From the NCBI RefSeq assembly GCF_016718685.1, contig NZ_JADKCX010000015.1:40464-104463 (forward strand): DNA of 64,000 nucleotides. The letters run 5' to 3'. The stretch comes from Haliscomenobacter sp. (GTDB lineage Bacteria; Bacteroidota; Bacteroidia; Chitinophagales; Saprospiraceae). Every line of letters starts with the position of its first letter. Position 1 is the stretch's first letter. The notes beneath the pieces are model-generated. The model did no database searches and had not been told where the DNA came from. It saw only the letters and a list, made by a program, of their open reading frames with translations. The position numbers and the translations under genes were made by a program. Below are positions 17,877-27,303 of this stretch, piece by piece.

Positions 17877-19043
17877 ATGAAAACCTGGTTTTGTGGAATA
17901 ATCCTGTTTTGCTTTTTGGCTTTTGCTGCCAATGCTCAGACCAATGCCGATGCTGCCGTAGCTGCTGCGCTACGCAATAATCCGCTGATCAGAGCCGCTA
18001 CACTCGAAACCGAGGCTAAAAAATACGCTGAAAAAAATGCGCTCCGTTTACCCAATCCCGAGGTAAATGCAGAAAGCCCTACTGGAGAGTTTTATGCCAT
18101 AGGCATATTGCAGTCCTTCGAATTTCCTACGGTTTACAATCGACAAAAAAAGGTGGCGCAAGCAGAAACAGCTTTAGCTCAGGTAGGTCAAAGGGTGAGT
18201 GAAAATGACCTGCGTTTTGCGGTACGTTCGCTCTACCTGGAAACGCAAGCCACGGAATTCCTGGCGCGGCAATGGGTTCAACGCGATAGCTTGTATCAGG
18301 TGATCAATGGTACTGCTCAACGACAATTTACCGCTGGTGAAATCGATTTGTTGCAAAAAACTTTGGTGGAAAATGAATTGGGTAAAATTCACCAGGAGCG
18401 CCTGAGCGCTGAACAACTACTCAATGCGCTCCGGCAGCAATTGTCTACGCTGACAGGTATAGGCCAAGTGGGCGCTTTGACCCCGCTAAGCTTGGATTCG
18501 ATTCCGCCAAGTTTTGTGCAAAATGTCACCGGCAATCCAAACTTGGCTTTTGCTCAGCAATCGGCTCAATTGGCGAACCAACAACTTGAATTGTCAAAAA
18601 CGCAAGGCTTGCCCAATTTTTCAGCAGGTTACCTTAACCAGGGCGTGCGGGGCACCCCGCTCGACTACCGTTTTAGGGTGACCGTTGGTATTCCCCTTTG
18701 GGTTGGGCAGTATCGTGCTGGGCGACAAAGTGCCGCAAGCCAGGCACAAGCTGCCCAAAGTCGAGCCGCAGGCGAACTGCAAACGCTTAACCTTGAATTA
18801 TTTCGAGCACAAGCGGATTGGACTACAGGGCTGAACCAGGTGCGCTATTACGAACGGGAGGCATTGCCGCGTGGTCGCACCATTATTGCTACTGCTACCC
18901 GCATGCGCGAGGCTGGTCAGGTAGACTACCTCAATTTTCTACGTACTCTCGACGAAGCTTTTACGATTCAACGTGAATATGTTGCGCAGCTTCAAAATGC
19001 CAACTTGTCCCGCATCAAATTACTTTATCTCGCTGGCCAATGA
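17877..19043 (+). CDS. TolC-like outer membrane factor of the second RND system
   Basis: A 388-residue outer membrane efflux protein. The ATG at 17877, two codons after a TTG at 17871, gives a clean signal peptide (KTWFCGIILFCFLAFAANAQ). Long coiled-coil segments follow (about 90-200 and 275-370) separated by short beta segments (FSAGYLNQG, YRFRVTVGIPLWVGQYRAGRQ). It would form the outer membrane duct for the pump just upstream; the start is two bases after the pump stop. A GGGGCAA/TTGCCCC inverted repeat follows it. Confidence 0.88.
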   Translation: MKTWFCGIILFCFLAFAANAQTNADAAVAAALRNNPLIRAATLETEAKKYAEKNALRLPNPEVNAESPTGEFYAIGILQSFEFPTVYNRQKKVAQAETALAQVGQRVSENDLRFAVRSLYLETQATEFLARQWVQRDSLYQVINGTAQRQFTAGEIDLLQKTLVENELGKIHQERLSAEQLLNALRQQLSTLTGIGQVGALTPLSLDSIPPSFVQNVTGNPNLAFAQQSAQLANQQLELSKTQGLPNFSAGYLNQGVRGTPLDYRFRVTVGIPLWVGQYRAGRQSAASQAQAAQSRAAGELQTLNLELFRAQADWTTGLNQVRYYEREALPRGRTIIATATRMREAGQVDYLNFLRTLDEAFTIQREYVAQLQNANLSRIKLLYLAGQ

Positions 19044-19049
19044 TCATTA

Positions 19050-19082
19050 GGGGCAATAAAAAATAAGTATTCATTTTGCCCC
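19050..19082 (+). terminator. 7-bp inverted repeat between tolC-like and adaptor genes
   Basis: GGGGCAA (19050-19056) and TTGCCCC (19076-19082) flank a 19-base AT-rich loop. It lies 7 bases after a stop codon and 45 bases before the next start; possible weak terminator or processing site. Confidence 0.3.
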
Positions 19083-19126
19083 ACTACTTAGTTCCCAAGC
19101 TTTTTCATCTTTTTAAATCAGCAGTC

Positions 19127-20830
19127 ATGAATTCGCTTTATCTACGCATATTTTCAGTAGTTCTGTTTTATCTCAGCAGCGCTCCACTTGCTTTTGCGCA
19201 TGGAGATGCGATCCCTACGGATCCTGGGGTTGCCAAAGACCACTTTACGGTATATGGCCAATCCGAACGGTATGAACTTAGCCTTTACTACTCCGAATTG
19301 AAGCCCGGGGAAGATGCTCACCTGCGCTTGTTTGTGGCCGATTACCAAAGCAACAAACCAATTGATAAGGCTTCGCTAAAAATCAGCAATGCTGATGGTA
19401 GCGCACTCAATATCGAGGTCAAGGCCATCGCTCCAGGAGTTTATGAATTGCATACTAAATTTCCTGCGGCCAAAACTTACAACTTGAATATCCAAATTAA
19501 TCACCCTAATGGTGCTGACTTAATTGGTATTCAAGGGCTGCAAGTGGGCAAAGCCCTCGCGGCTGCCGAAGAGGCAGCAGACAAGGCTGCTTTAGGCACG
19601 TCTATGCCCTGGCTATGGTTGCTAGTTGGAGTAGCGCTTGGTGCGCTGATGATGAGTTTGATCAGCCGCCGCAAACGTGTACTCACTATTGTGCTGTTGC
19701 TGTTGAGTGCTTGGTTTACTATGCCAGATACAAATGCGGTCTTCGCTCATGGCGACGAGGAGCATGGCCCCAGCGCAGCAGGTGGAAGCAGCTTTGGGAC
19801 GGCAGTCTACACGCCTAAAGAAACCCAGTTCTTGTTTGAAATCTTCACCGAAGCCATTGCCATTGGGGATTATCAATCGGCTGCCACGATATTCGGAACG
19901 ATCATTCCTGCTTCCGAAGGCTTAGGGGTAGTAGTGGCTCCTCAGTCGGGTCGGATCACCAAAGTGAATGTTAAAGTGGGTCAAAAGGTAAATGCAGGCC
20001 AGGTTTTGGCCATCATGCGTCAAAACATTGGTACGCCTGATCAGGTTGGAATTGTAGCCAATAATGCTGGTTTAGCCGTGCAGATCGAAACGGCTAAAAC
20101 CCGCCTTGCCGCTGCTAAGCGCGAGTATGAACGCTTGAAGAAAATTGAAGACATCGCGGCTGGTCGGGAGGTACAAGCTGCTGAGGCGGCTTATAATGCG
20201 GCTTTGACAGAATTACAAACACTGGAACGCCAGGCTGTGGGTGCCAATTCTTCTGCCAATAGCCGTACCCTTACGCTGCTGGCACCCATCTCAGGCGTGG
20301 TGGGAGCTTTTACCCTGACATCCGGTTCGGAAGTTGTTGCCGGACAGGCATTGCTGACGGTAACCAATTTGAACAAGGTATATGTAGAGGCTCAGGTTTT
20401 TGATCGCGATATTCCTTTGATTCAGACAAACAATGATTTTATGGTCTATCGCTCTACTGCTGAACATAAAGCGGCCAAAGTACGCCTGCTCTCTCCTGCT
20501 CAGTCTATGAATGCCAGCAACCAAAGTCAGCGGGTGCTTTTTGAAATGGATAACCCTCAAAATGAGTTCAAAATTGGAGCGTTTGTTACCGTCAAAGTAC
20601 TGAACCAACAGCGCAGTCGTCAGCTTACAGTTCCCAATTCGGCGTTAACTGAAATCAATGGCCGATCAGCTGTCTTCATCAAACATGCTCCTGAGGAATA
20701 CGAATTGGCTTATGTCCAAACAGGTGAAGATGATGGCATGCGCACCCTGATCCTGAAGGGACTCGAAGAAAGCAATAAGATCGTAATCAACGGAGCTTAC
20801 GAAGTGAAAATGATGTACCTAAATCAATAG
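19127..20830 (+). CDS. RND adaptor with N-terminal membrane/His extension (CusB family)
   Basis: A 567-residue protein starting at the ATG 19127, which places a signal peptide (LYLRIFSVVLFYLSSAPLAFA) at the terminus. An N-terminal beta domain (about 25-140) is followed by a TM helix (MPWLWLLVGVALGALMMSLI), a basic cytosolic loop (SRRKRV) and a second hydrophobic helix (VLLLLSAWF). A His/Glu segment (HGDEEHGP) leads into the adaptor proper: lipoyl half-motifs, a coiled-coil hairpin rich in A/E/K at 340-395, then LLAPISGVVGAFTLTSGSEVVAGQ and beta-barrel domains. The two-helix extension is unusual for CusB-like adaptors. It ends the second efflux operon, and its stop codon lies inside a strong terminator hairpin. 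Confidence 0.85.
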   Translation: MNSLYLRIFSVVLFYLSSAPLAFAHGDAIPTDPGVAKDHFTVYGQSERYELSLYYSELKPGEDAHLRLFVADYQSNKPIDKASLKISNADGSALNIEVKAIAPGVYELHTKFPAAKTYNLNIQINHPNGADLIGIQGLQVGKALAAAEEAADKAALGTSMPWLWLLVGVALGALMMSLISRRKRVLTIVLLLLSAWFTMPDTNAVFAHGDEEHGPSAAGGSSFGTAVYTPKETQFLFEIFTEAIAIGDYQSAATIFGTIIPASEGLGVVVAPQSGRITKVNVKVGQKVNAGQVLAIMRQNIGTPDQVGIVANNAGLAVQIETAKTRLAAAKREYERLKKIEDIAAGREVQAAEAAYNAALTELQTLERQAVGANSSANSRTLTLLAPISGVVGAFTLTSGSEVVAGQALLTVTNLNKVYVEAQVFDRDIPLIQTNNDFMVYRSTAEHKAAKVRLLSPAQSMNASNQSQRVLFEMDNPQNEFKIGAFVTVKVLNQQRSRQLTVPNSALTEINGRSAVFIKHAPEEYELAYVQTGEDDGMRTLILKGLEESNKIVINGAYEVKMMYLNQ

Positions 20831-20847
20831 GGTATTTGCCCTATTGA
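20824..20847 (+). terminator. Intrinsic terminator overlapping the adaptor stop codon
   Basis: TCAATAGGG-TATTTG-CCCTATTGA is a perfect 9-bp stem followed by TATTTTTC. The TAG stop of the adaptor gene lies inside the left arm. Confidence 0.7.
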
Positions 20848-20873
20848 TATTTTTCATATTTAAAATAATAAAC

Positions 20874-21323
20874 ATGAAAATGCTACTGTGTGCTGTTATT
20901 TTACTACTTGCTGGGCAAATGTTGTTGGCTCAGCCGATGACGGATTCTAAAGGCCACCGAATCCTTGATTACAAAGGCCGAGTCTACCTGGAAAGTATGA
21001 AGTTGGGAAAAATCACCAAAGACAGCATTGTCAAAAATGCCCAGGGCAAAAAAATCGCTTTCGTTCGACCAGGTGGAATACTAGTGGATGAAAATGGAAA
21101 AACGCTTGGACAGATGGGCAAAGACGGAAAAACTTACTACGATGCAAATGGGCAATTGGTTTTTAAAGTCAAAGAAAATACAGACTCTGAAACCTGCGAT
21201 ATTCTGGATGCCGAAGGCAACGTAATCGGAAACGTGCACAACACTTATAAGCCTTTGGTTTGTGCTATGCATTGCTTCATGAATGGCATGGATCTTCAGA
21301 CGCATAAAAAGGTCAAGAAATGA
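20874..21323 (+). CDS. Small secreted beta-repeat protein (5-fold beta-flower-like)
   Basis: A 149-residue protein. The ATG at 20874 follows the terminator and gives a signal peptide (KMLLCAVILLLAGQMLLAQ). The mature part is made of short repeats of about 17-20 residues: RILDYKGRVYLESMKLGKI, KKIAFVRPGGILVDENGKTLGQM, KTYYDANGQLVFKVKE, CDILDAEGNVIGNV. These match the small beta-propeller-like '5-fold beta-flower' proteins known from Bacteroidetes. Two late cysteines (CAMHCFMNGMD) with His and Met could bind copper (inference). Function unknown. Confidence 0.6.
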   Translation: MKMLLCAVILLLAGQMLLAQPMTDSKGHRILDYKGRVYLESMKLGKITKDSIVKNAQGKKIAFVRPGGILVDENGKTLGQMGKDGKTYYDANGQLVFKVKENTDSETCDILDAEGNVIGNVHNTYKPLVCAMHCFMNGMDLQTHKKVKK

Positions 21324-21336
21324 TTTCCTAATGAAT

Positions 21337-21376
21337 GGTATAATCGTATTGTATTACAAATACTTGCGATTATACC
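21337..21376. terminator. 10-bp inverted repeat downstream of the beta-flower-like gene
   Basis: GGTATAATCG and CGATTATACC are exact complements separated by 20 bases, starting 13 bases after the stop codon. It could be a terminator or an operator for the copper efflux operon that starts at 21526. Confidence 0.4.
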
Positions 21377-21525
21377 TTCGGTTTGGCGCTATAAATACGA
21401 TGAATCAAATCCTGCTTTAAGGCAATTCTTGCTGCCATTCCTATTTTTGGAATGTCGGCATGATCTGGCAATCGGGAAGCTGTGCTTAAAAAAGTGCTGT
21501 CGATAAATGCTCATAAAACTGTGTC

Positions 21526-24500
21526 ATGGTTCAAAAAATAATTGAGCTGGCGTTACAAAACAAGCTGATTGTGTTGATGATCTCAGCTGCCTTGTTCGCA
21601 TATGGACTTTACTCCATCCAGAAAAACCCCATTGACGCCATTCCTGATCTTAGTGAGAATCAGGTCATCGTTTTCACGGAGTGGATGGGACGTAGCCCCC
21701 AGGTCATCGAAGATCAAGTTACCTACCCTCTAGTGAGTAACCTGCAAGGTATCCCACAGATCAAAAACATCCGTGGCACTTCGATGTTTGGGATGAGTTT
21801 CGTCTACGTAATTTTTGAAGATAATGTAAACATTTACTGGGCCAGAACCAGGGTGTTGGAGCGCCTGAACTTTGCACAACGATTGTTGCCGCAGGGCGTG
21901 ACACCTTCATTGGGTCCGGATGGAACAGGGGTTGGACATATCTTTTGGTACCATTTGGAGGCTCCAAAAATGGATCTCGGCGAACAAAGGGCTTTGCAAG
22001 ATTGGTACATCAAATTTGCCTTGCAAACCGTCCCCGGGGTGGCCGAAGTAGCCTCTTTTGGTGGCTTTGAAAAGCAATACCAGTTGGTCATTGATCCGGT
22101 AAAATTGCAGTACTATAATATTTCACTGATGGACGTCATGAATAAAGTCAAAGCGAACAACAATGATGTTGGCGGCAGGAAATTTGAAATGGCCGATATG
22201 GCTTACATCATTCGTGGTCTGGGGTACATCAAGAACAAGCAGGACATAGAAGAGATCGCCTTGAGCAATTACGATGGTATACCAATTAAGGTAAAAGACA
22301 TCGGTAGAGTACAAATGGGGGGAGACTTGCGCCTTGGAATTTTTGACATGGATGGCCAAGGCGAGGTAGTTGGTGGAATTGTCGTGATGAGGTATGATGA
22401 AAATGCCAATAAAGTCATCGCAGCCATTAAAGAGAAAATGCAAGAAGTAGAAAAAGGACTGCCAGAAGGTGTAACTTTTAAAACCTCTTATGACCGCAGC
22501 ACCTTGATTCAGGAGGCGATAGCATCCGTAAAAGGTACCCTGATTGAAGAAATCATTACGGTTTCAATTGTAGTACTCCTTTTTCTTTTTCATTGGCGAA
22601 GCGCGTTAATCATCCTCATTCAATTACCCATTTCTGTAGCGGCTGGTTTTATTTTCCTTGAGTTATTTGGCATTTCTTCCAACATCATGTCATTAACGGG
22701 CATTGCGCTGGCTATCGGTGTTGTAGTGGATGATGGTATTGTAATGGTAGAAAATGCTTATCGACACATCAGTGAGGCCCAGGCAGAAAAATTCAATTCA
22801 ACGCCTAAAATGTGAGCATGGCAAACAAGTTCAAACGAAAAAAAGACCCATTGACTGCTGAAGAAAGGGTTGCAATCATTGAAAAATCTTCCCAGCAAGT
22901 TGGTCCAGGGGTATTCAATTCCACGATCATTGTGGTTGCTTCATTTCTTCCAGTATTTCTGTTGACCGGGATGGAGGAAAACTCTTTCACCCACTGGCCT
23001 GGACAAAGACATTCATTCTGCTGATTGATGCAGTTTTGGCGATTACGCTTACTCCTGTATTGATCACATTTTTTCTGAAAGGAAATTTGAAACCTGAAAA
23101 TGCCAACCCCATCACCAGAACTTTGGAAAAAATCTATACGCCTATATTGACTTTGTGTTTGAAGTGGCGCAAGACTACCCTGATGCTCAATATTGCTGCA
23201 TTGGCTGCTGGTTTTGTGATGCTGACCCGCCTGGGCTCAGAGTTTATGCCTCCATTGGATGAAGGCTCTTTGTTGTTCATGCCTGTTACTTTACCCGATG
23301 TTTCCAATTCTGAGGTCAAGCGATTGTTGCAGGTGCAGGATAAATTAATCCGCACGGTGCCCGAAGTTGCTCATGTATTGGGCAAAGCTGGCCGGGCAAA
23401 TACTGCAACCGACAATTCTCCCATCAGCATGATTGAAACCATCATTCTATTGAAACCCAAAAATGAATGGCGGGAAGGCTTAACCAAAGAAAACATCATC
23501 AATGAATTGAACGCCAAAATGCAGATACCCGGAGTGACCAACGGGTGGACGCAACCCATTATTAACCGGATTAACATGCTTTCCACCGGCATCCGTACCG
23601 ATGTAGGCATCAAAGTATACGGGCAAAACCTGGATAGTATCTATTCCTTTGCGCAGACCATTAAGAAACACCTGGAAGGAATAGATGGTGTTAAAGATTT
23701 GTATGTGGAGCCCATCACCGGAGGAAAGTACATCGACATCATCATCAAACGGAAGGAGGTTGGCCGATATGGGTTGAGTATAGATGATATAAATGTAATT
23801 ATTGAAAGTGCACTCGGTGGAATGAAGCTGACCACCACCATTGAAGGACGGCAGCGTTTTTCGGTGAATGCGAGATATGGGCAAGACTTCCGCAACAACC
23901 TCCAATCCTTAAAAAGACTACAGGTACAGACTATGAATTTTGGCCCCATCCCTTTGGAAGCAATTGCTGACATCCAGCTAAGTGACGGCCCGCCCATGAT
24001 CAATTCCGAAAATGCCATGCTGAGAGGTACGGTGTTGTTCAACGTGCGAGAGAGGGATTTGGGCAGTACAGTGCAGGAGGCCAAATCAAAGTTGGGTCAG
24101 ATGCTGACCAAGTTACCTAAAGGTTATTTTCTGGCCTGGAGCGGACAGTGGGAAAACCAAATCCGCGCCAATCGTACCCTAAAAATGATCATCCCCATTG
24201 TGCTTGGTATCATTTTTATGATATTGTATTTCACCTATCAATCAGTTAAAGAAGCGCTCGTCACGATCATCACTGTACCGTTTGCGCTAATTGGCGGGGT
24301 TTTTATGGTGTACTTCTATGGAATAAATTTATCCGTTGCCGTTGCGGTAGGCTTTATTGCGTTGTTTGGTATGGCTATAGAAACCGCCATGCTGATGACC
24401 ATTTACCTCAATGAAGCCATGCAAAACATGGTTAAAAAACATGGCAACTCCAAGGCAACGCTCACCCCGGCAATCATCCGAGCCTTTGTAATAGAAGGCT

Positions 24501-24742
24501 CTGCCAAAAGATTGAGGCCTAAACTAATGACTGTGTCTGTCGGATTATTTGGCTTGATTCCGATCCTATGGGCCAGCGGAGTAGGTAGCGACATCATGCG
24601 GCCCATTACCATACCTCTGATCGGTGGAACGATTAGTTCAACCATTTATGTACTACTGATCACTCCAGTGATCTTTGAAATGATCAAGGAAAGGGAATTG
24701 AATCGTAAAGACAAAATTGAATTGATCGATGTCAAAGAATAA
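21526..24742 (+). pseudogene. Copper/silver-type RND efflux pump (CusA-like), interrupted by two frameshifts
   Basis: Three consecutive reading frames together encode one CusA-like pump of about 1070 residues. Frame 1 runs from the ATG at 21526 to a stop near 22815 (through the TM4 motif AIGVVVDDGIVMVENAYRH). Frame 2 covers about 22812-22977 (VGPGVFNSTIIVVASFLPVFLLTGME). Frame 3 runs to 24742. At about 22977 one base is missing in a GGAAAA context; restoring it gives EGKLFHPLAWTKTF, the expected family sequence. The opening IDAIPDLSENQVIVFTEWMGRSPQVIE and the closing MRPITIPLIGG are typical of the Cu/Ag-exporting CusA branch. Everything else is well conserved, so the breaks are either recent or sequencing errors. 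Downstream genes supply the channel and two adaptors. Confidence 0.85.
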
Positions 24743-25982
24743 ACACTTGCTGCTCTTACTTGCGCTTGGCTTTGGAGCAAGTAGTTTTGCGCAAACCATG
24801 AAGCTGGATGCCATTATCGACAGTCTTATTGCATCGCACCCAGTGGTAAAGATGTACAACCATGAAATCCGCTCAATGGATGAGGCCGCCAAGGGGGCAC
24901 GCAGTTGGATGCCCCCACAATTTGGGTTAGGACAGTTCATGACCCCCTACAACTTAGGGCTTTGGCGCAAAAATGGCGACATGAATGGCATGGGCTCGGT
25001 CATGCTTTCCGGAGAACAAATGTTTGCCAACAAGAAAAAACTGGACGCTGATGAACGCTACATGAAAACCATGTCCTCGGTAGAAAAAGAAAAACTAAAC
25101 GCCTCACTGAATGAGTTGATCAACGACGCCAAACAAGCTTATTTCGAATTGATCATCTTGGAAAAAAAGATAAAGATTCTTGAGCAGAATGAAAAATTAC
25201 TGAATTTCATGATCAAGAATGCGGAAATACGCTATAAGAATGGCCTGGAAAAAATCAGCGCCTACTACAAAGCCAAAGCGGCCTTGGGCAATTTGTTGAA
25301 CATGCGGCTGATGTTTGAAAACGACATCCAGGAGAAATTCGTGCGCCTTAATGTACTCATGGGCAAAAACGAAGTACGGGTTTTTGAAGTAGATACAACC
25401 TACTTATTGAAGGATTATACAGGAATCGTTTTCGACAGCACACTGTTTTACAATAAACGCAGCGACATCAAAGCCATTGAAAAAGACATCAACCTGATCC
25501 ACTTAAAGCAGGAAACCGAAAAACAAAACCTCAGGCCACAATTTGGCATTCGTTACGAAAATATGATTGGTTTTGGTGGCCAACCCATGCTGTATACCAT
25601 CATGGGTATGGTCAAGGTGCCGATGGCCAAATGGTCCTCCAAAATGAGTCAAGCCAACATAGAAAGCCTGAAGTGGAAAGTCAATGCATTGCAATCACAA
25701 AAGGAAATGATGGTCAATGAATACAGCGGCATGGCCCAAAGCATGCGGAACGAAATAGAGCTGAAGAAAAGACAACTTAAACTCTACGATGACAACATCA
25801 TACCGGCTTTAAGAAACAATTACAAAACCATGCAATTGGGGTACGAGCAAAATACCGAAGAACTGTTCATGCTTTACGATGCCTGGGAAACCCTGTACAT
25901 GACGCAATTGGACTATACCGAATTATTGAACCAGGCACTTCAGATGCAAGTCAACCTTGAACGAGTCATGGAGACAAAATAG
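24729..25982 (+). CDS. TolC-like outer membrane factor of the CusA-type system
   Basis: A 417-residue outer membrane efflux protein with signal peptide (residues 1-21, SFAQ) and two long helical regions with heptad-like patterns. The gene overlaps the end of the pump by 14 bases. Met-rich stretches (GDMNGMGSVMLSGEQMFANKK, EYSGMAQSMRNE, YTIMGMVKVPMAKWSSKM) are more frequent than in the other two TolC-like proteins of the window and could reflect Cu(I)/Ag(I) transit, as Met is the usual Cu(I) ligand in Cus systems (inference). Confidence 0.87.
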   Translation: MSKNKHLLLLLALGFGASSFAQTMKLDAIIDSLIASHPVVKMYNHEIRSMDEAAKGARSWMPPQFGLGQFMTPYNLGLWRKNGDMNGMGSVMLSGEQMFANKKKLDADERYMKTMSSVEKEKLNASLNELINDAKQAYFELIILEKKIKILEQNEKLLNFMIKNAEIRYKNGLEKISAYYKAKAALGNLLNMRLMFENDIQEKFVRLNVLMGKNEVRVFEVDTTYLLKDYTGIVFDSTLFYNKRSDIKAIEKDINLIHLKQETEKQNLRPQFGIRYENMIGFGGQPMLYTIMGMVKVPMAKWSSKMSQANIESLKWKVNALQSQKEMMVNEYSGMAQSMRNEIELKKRQLKLYDDNIIPALRNNYKTMQLGYEQNTEELFMLYDAWETLYMTQLDYTELLNQALQMQVNLERVMETK

Positions 25983-25993
25983 GCTTAAAACAT

Positions 25994-27301
25994 ATGGTCA
26001 TGAACAATGAAAAAAGATATTTCGCGTCCAATTCCAATACTGCTCGGCCTATGTTGTTTGCCTTGCTTGTATTCTTGTTGGCCGTAAGCTGCACCAAGAA
26101 AGACTCCCCTGCTGAGCATACACACGCTGAGTCAGCCAAGGCAGTGTACACTTGCCCCATGGATCCTGAGGTGATCAGCGACAAACCAGGTTCTTGCCCG
26201 ATTTGCAAAATGGATTTGGTATTGAAACAACCTGCTGCAATTAAACCAGTTGAAGTATCCAAGGCAAAAGAAGTCAAACTTGAAACCTTGCTTAATCCAA
26301 CGAATGAATTTGTGGTGTCGAACATCCCGGTTACCAGCCCCAAAAAAAGCGCAGAGCAGATAGAGATTGAAGCGTTGGGAAATATTGCCTATGATACGAG
26401 GCAAGTGGGCAGCATTTCTGCCAGAGTGGCGGGCAGAATCGAAAAGCTGTATGTACGTTATCGCTTTCAAAAAATCACCAAAGGACAGCGCCTACTGGAT
26501 ATTTACAGTCCCGAATTGATGACTGCTCAACAAAACCTTTTATTTCTGCTGAAAAATGATCCCAGCAATGCCCTTTTCATTGAAGCAGCCCAAGAAAAGC
26601 TGCGCTTGCTTGGTTTGAACGACGCACAAATTAAGCAACTGATCCAGTCGGATAAACCTTCGCTGACGGTTCCTATTTACAGCCACTACACTGGGCACGT
26701 GCATGAAGCCGCCTATGGCAGCAGCATGTCCGCTAAGTCCAATACGATGAATGAACTTTCTCTGCTCACAGAAGAGCTTACACTAAAAGAAGGAATGTAC
26801 TTACAGAAAGGCGAATCCATTTTTACTGTGTACAATCCAGATCGCGCTTGGGCTATTTTGAGCATTTATGGAGAAAGTCAGGGGTTGGTAAAAATTGGTA
26901 ACCCGGTTCAAATCACGCCAGAAACCGCTCCAGATAAAGCGTTTGGGGCTTCCATTGATTTCATCGAGCCCTTCTTCCGCAACGGTAGTAAAACCTTACG
27001 CGCGAGGGTTTACTTCAACAACAGCCAATTGAAAATTCCCATTGGCAGCCAAGTAAAAGCTACCATTATCGGAAATACTATAGCAGCATATTGGTTGCCC
27101 GTCGCAGCAGTGCTGTCTTTGGGACTTGATGCCGTCGTTTTTCAAAAAACCCAAGGTGGGTTTAAGGCACGTAAGATCAAAACTGGAATCAGCTACAATG
27201 ATTACATTCAAGTACTGAGTGGCATCAGCAGCACCGATACAGTGGCCATCAATGCACAGTATCTAATGGACAGTGAAAGTTTTATCAAAATAAAAAAATA
27301 A
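25994..27301 (+). CDS. RND adaptor lipoprotein with N-terminal heavy-metal-binding domain (CusB family), copy 1
   Basis: A 435-residue adaptor. The N-terminus has a lipobox LAVSC (Cys near residue 33; ATG at 26000 is an alternative start). A heavy-metal-binding motif follows: YTCPMDPEVISDKPGSCPICKMDLVL (two Cys pairs and Met residues). Then come lipoyl/barrel-sandwich motifs (ISARVAGRIEKLYVRYRFQKITKGQRLLDIYSPEL, typical of CusB), a short helical hairpin, and the C-terminal beta-barrel and membrane-proximal domains. It lies directly before a second adaptor of the same architecture, separated by two bases. The pair may form mixed hexamers, or one may load the pump and the other seal the channel (inference). 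Confidence 0.88.
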   Translation: MVMNNEKRYFASNSNTARPMLFALLVFLLAVSCTKKDSPAEHTHAESAKAVYTCPMDPEVISDKPGSCPICKMDLVLKQPAAIKPVEVSKAKEVKLETLLNPTNEFVVSNIPVTSPKKSAEQIEIEALGNIAYDTRQVGSISARVAGRIEKLYVRYRFQKITKGQRLLDIYSPELMTAQQNLLFLLKNDPSNALFIEAAQEKLRLLGLNDAQIKQLIQSDKPSLTVPIYSHYTGHVHEAAYGSSMSAKSNTMNELSLLTEELTLKEGMYLQKGESIFTVYNPDRAWAILSIYGESQGLVKIGNPVQITPETAPDKAFGASIDFIEPFFRNGSKTLRARVYFNNSQLKIPIGSQVKATIIGNTIAAYWLPVAAVLSLGLDAVVFQKTQGGFKARKIKTGISYNDYIQVLSGISSTDTVAINAQYLMDSESFIKIKK

Positions 27302-27303
27302 AC

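Noticed and set aside
22812..23024. Separate 70-residue membrane gene in the CusA-like region
   Set aside because: It is the middle part of the frameshifted pump, continuous with the frames before and after it.
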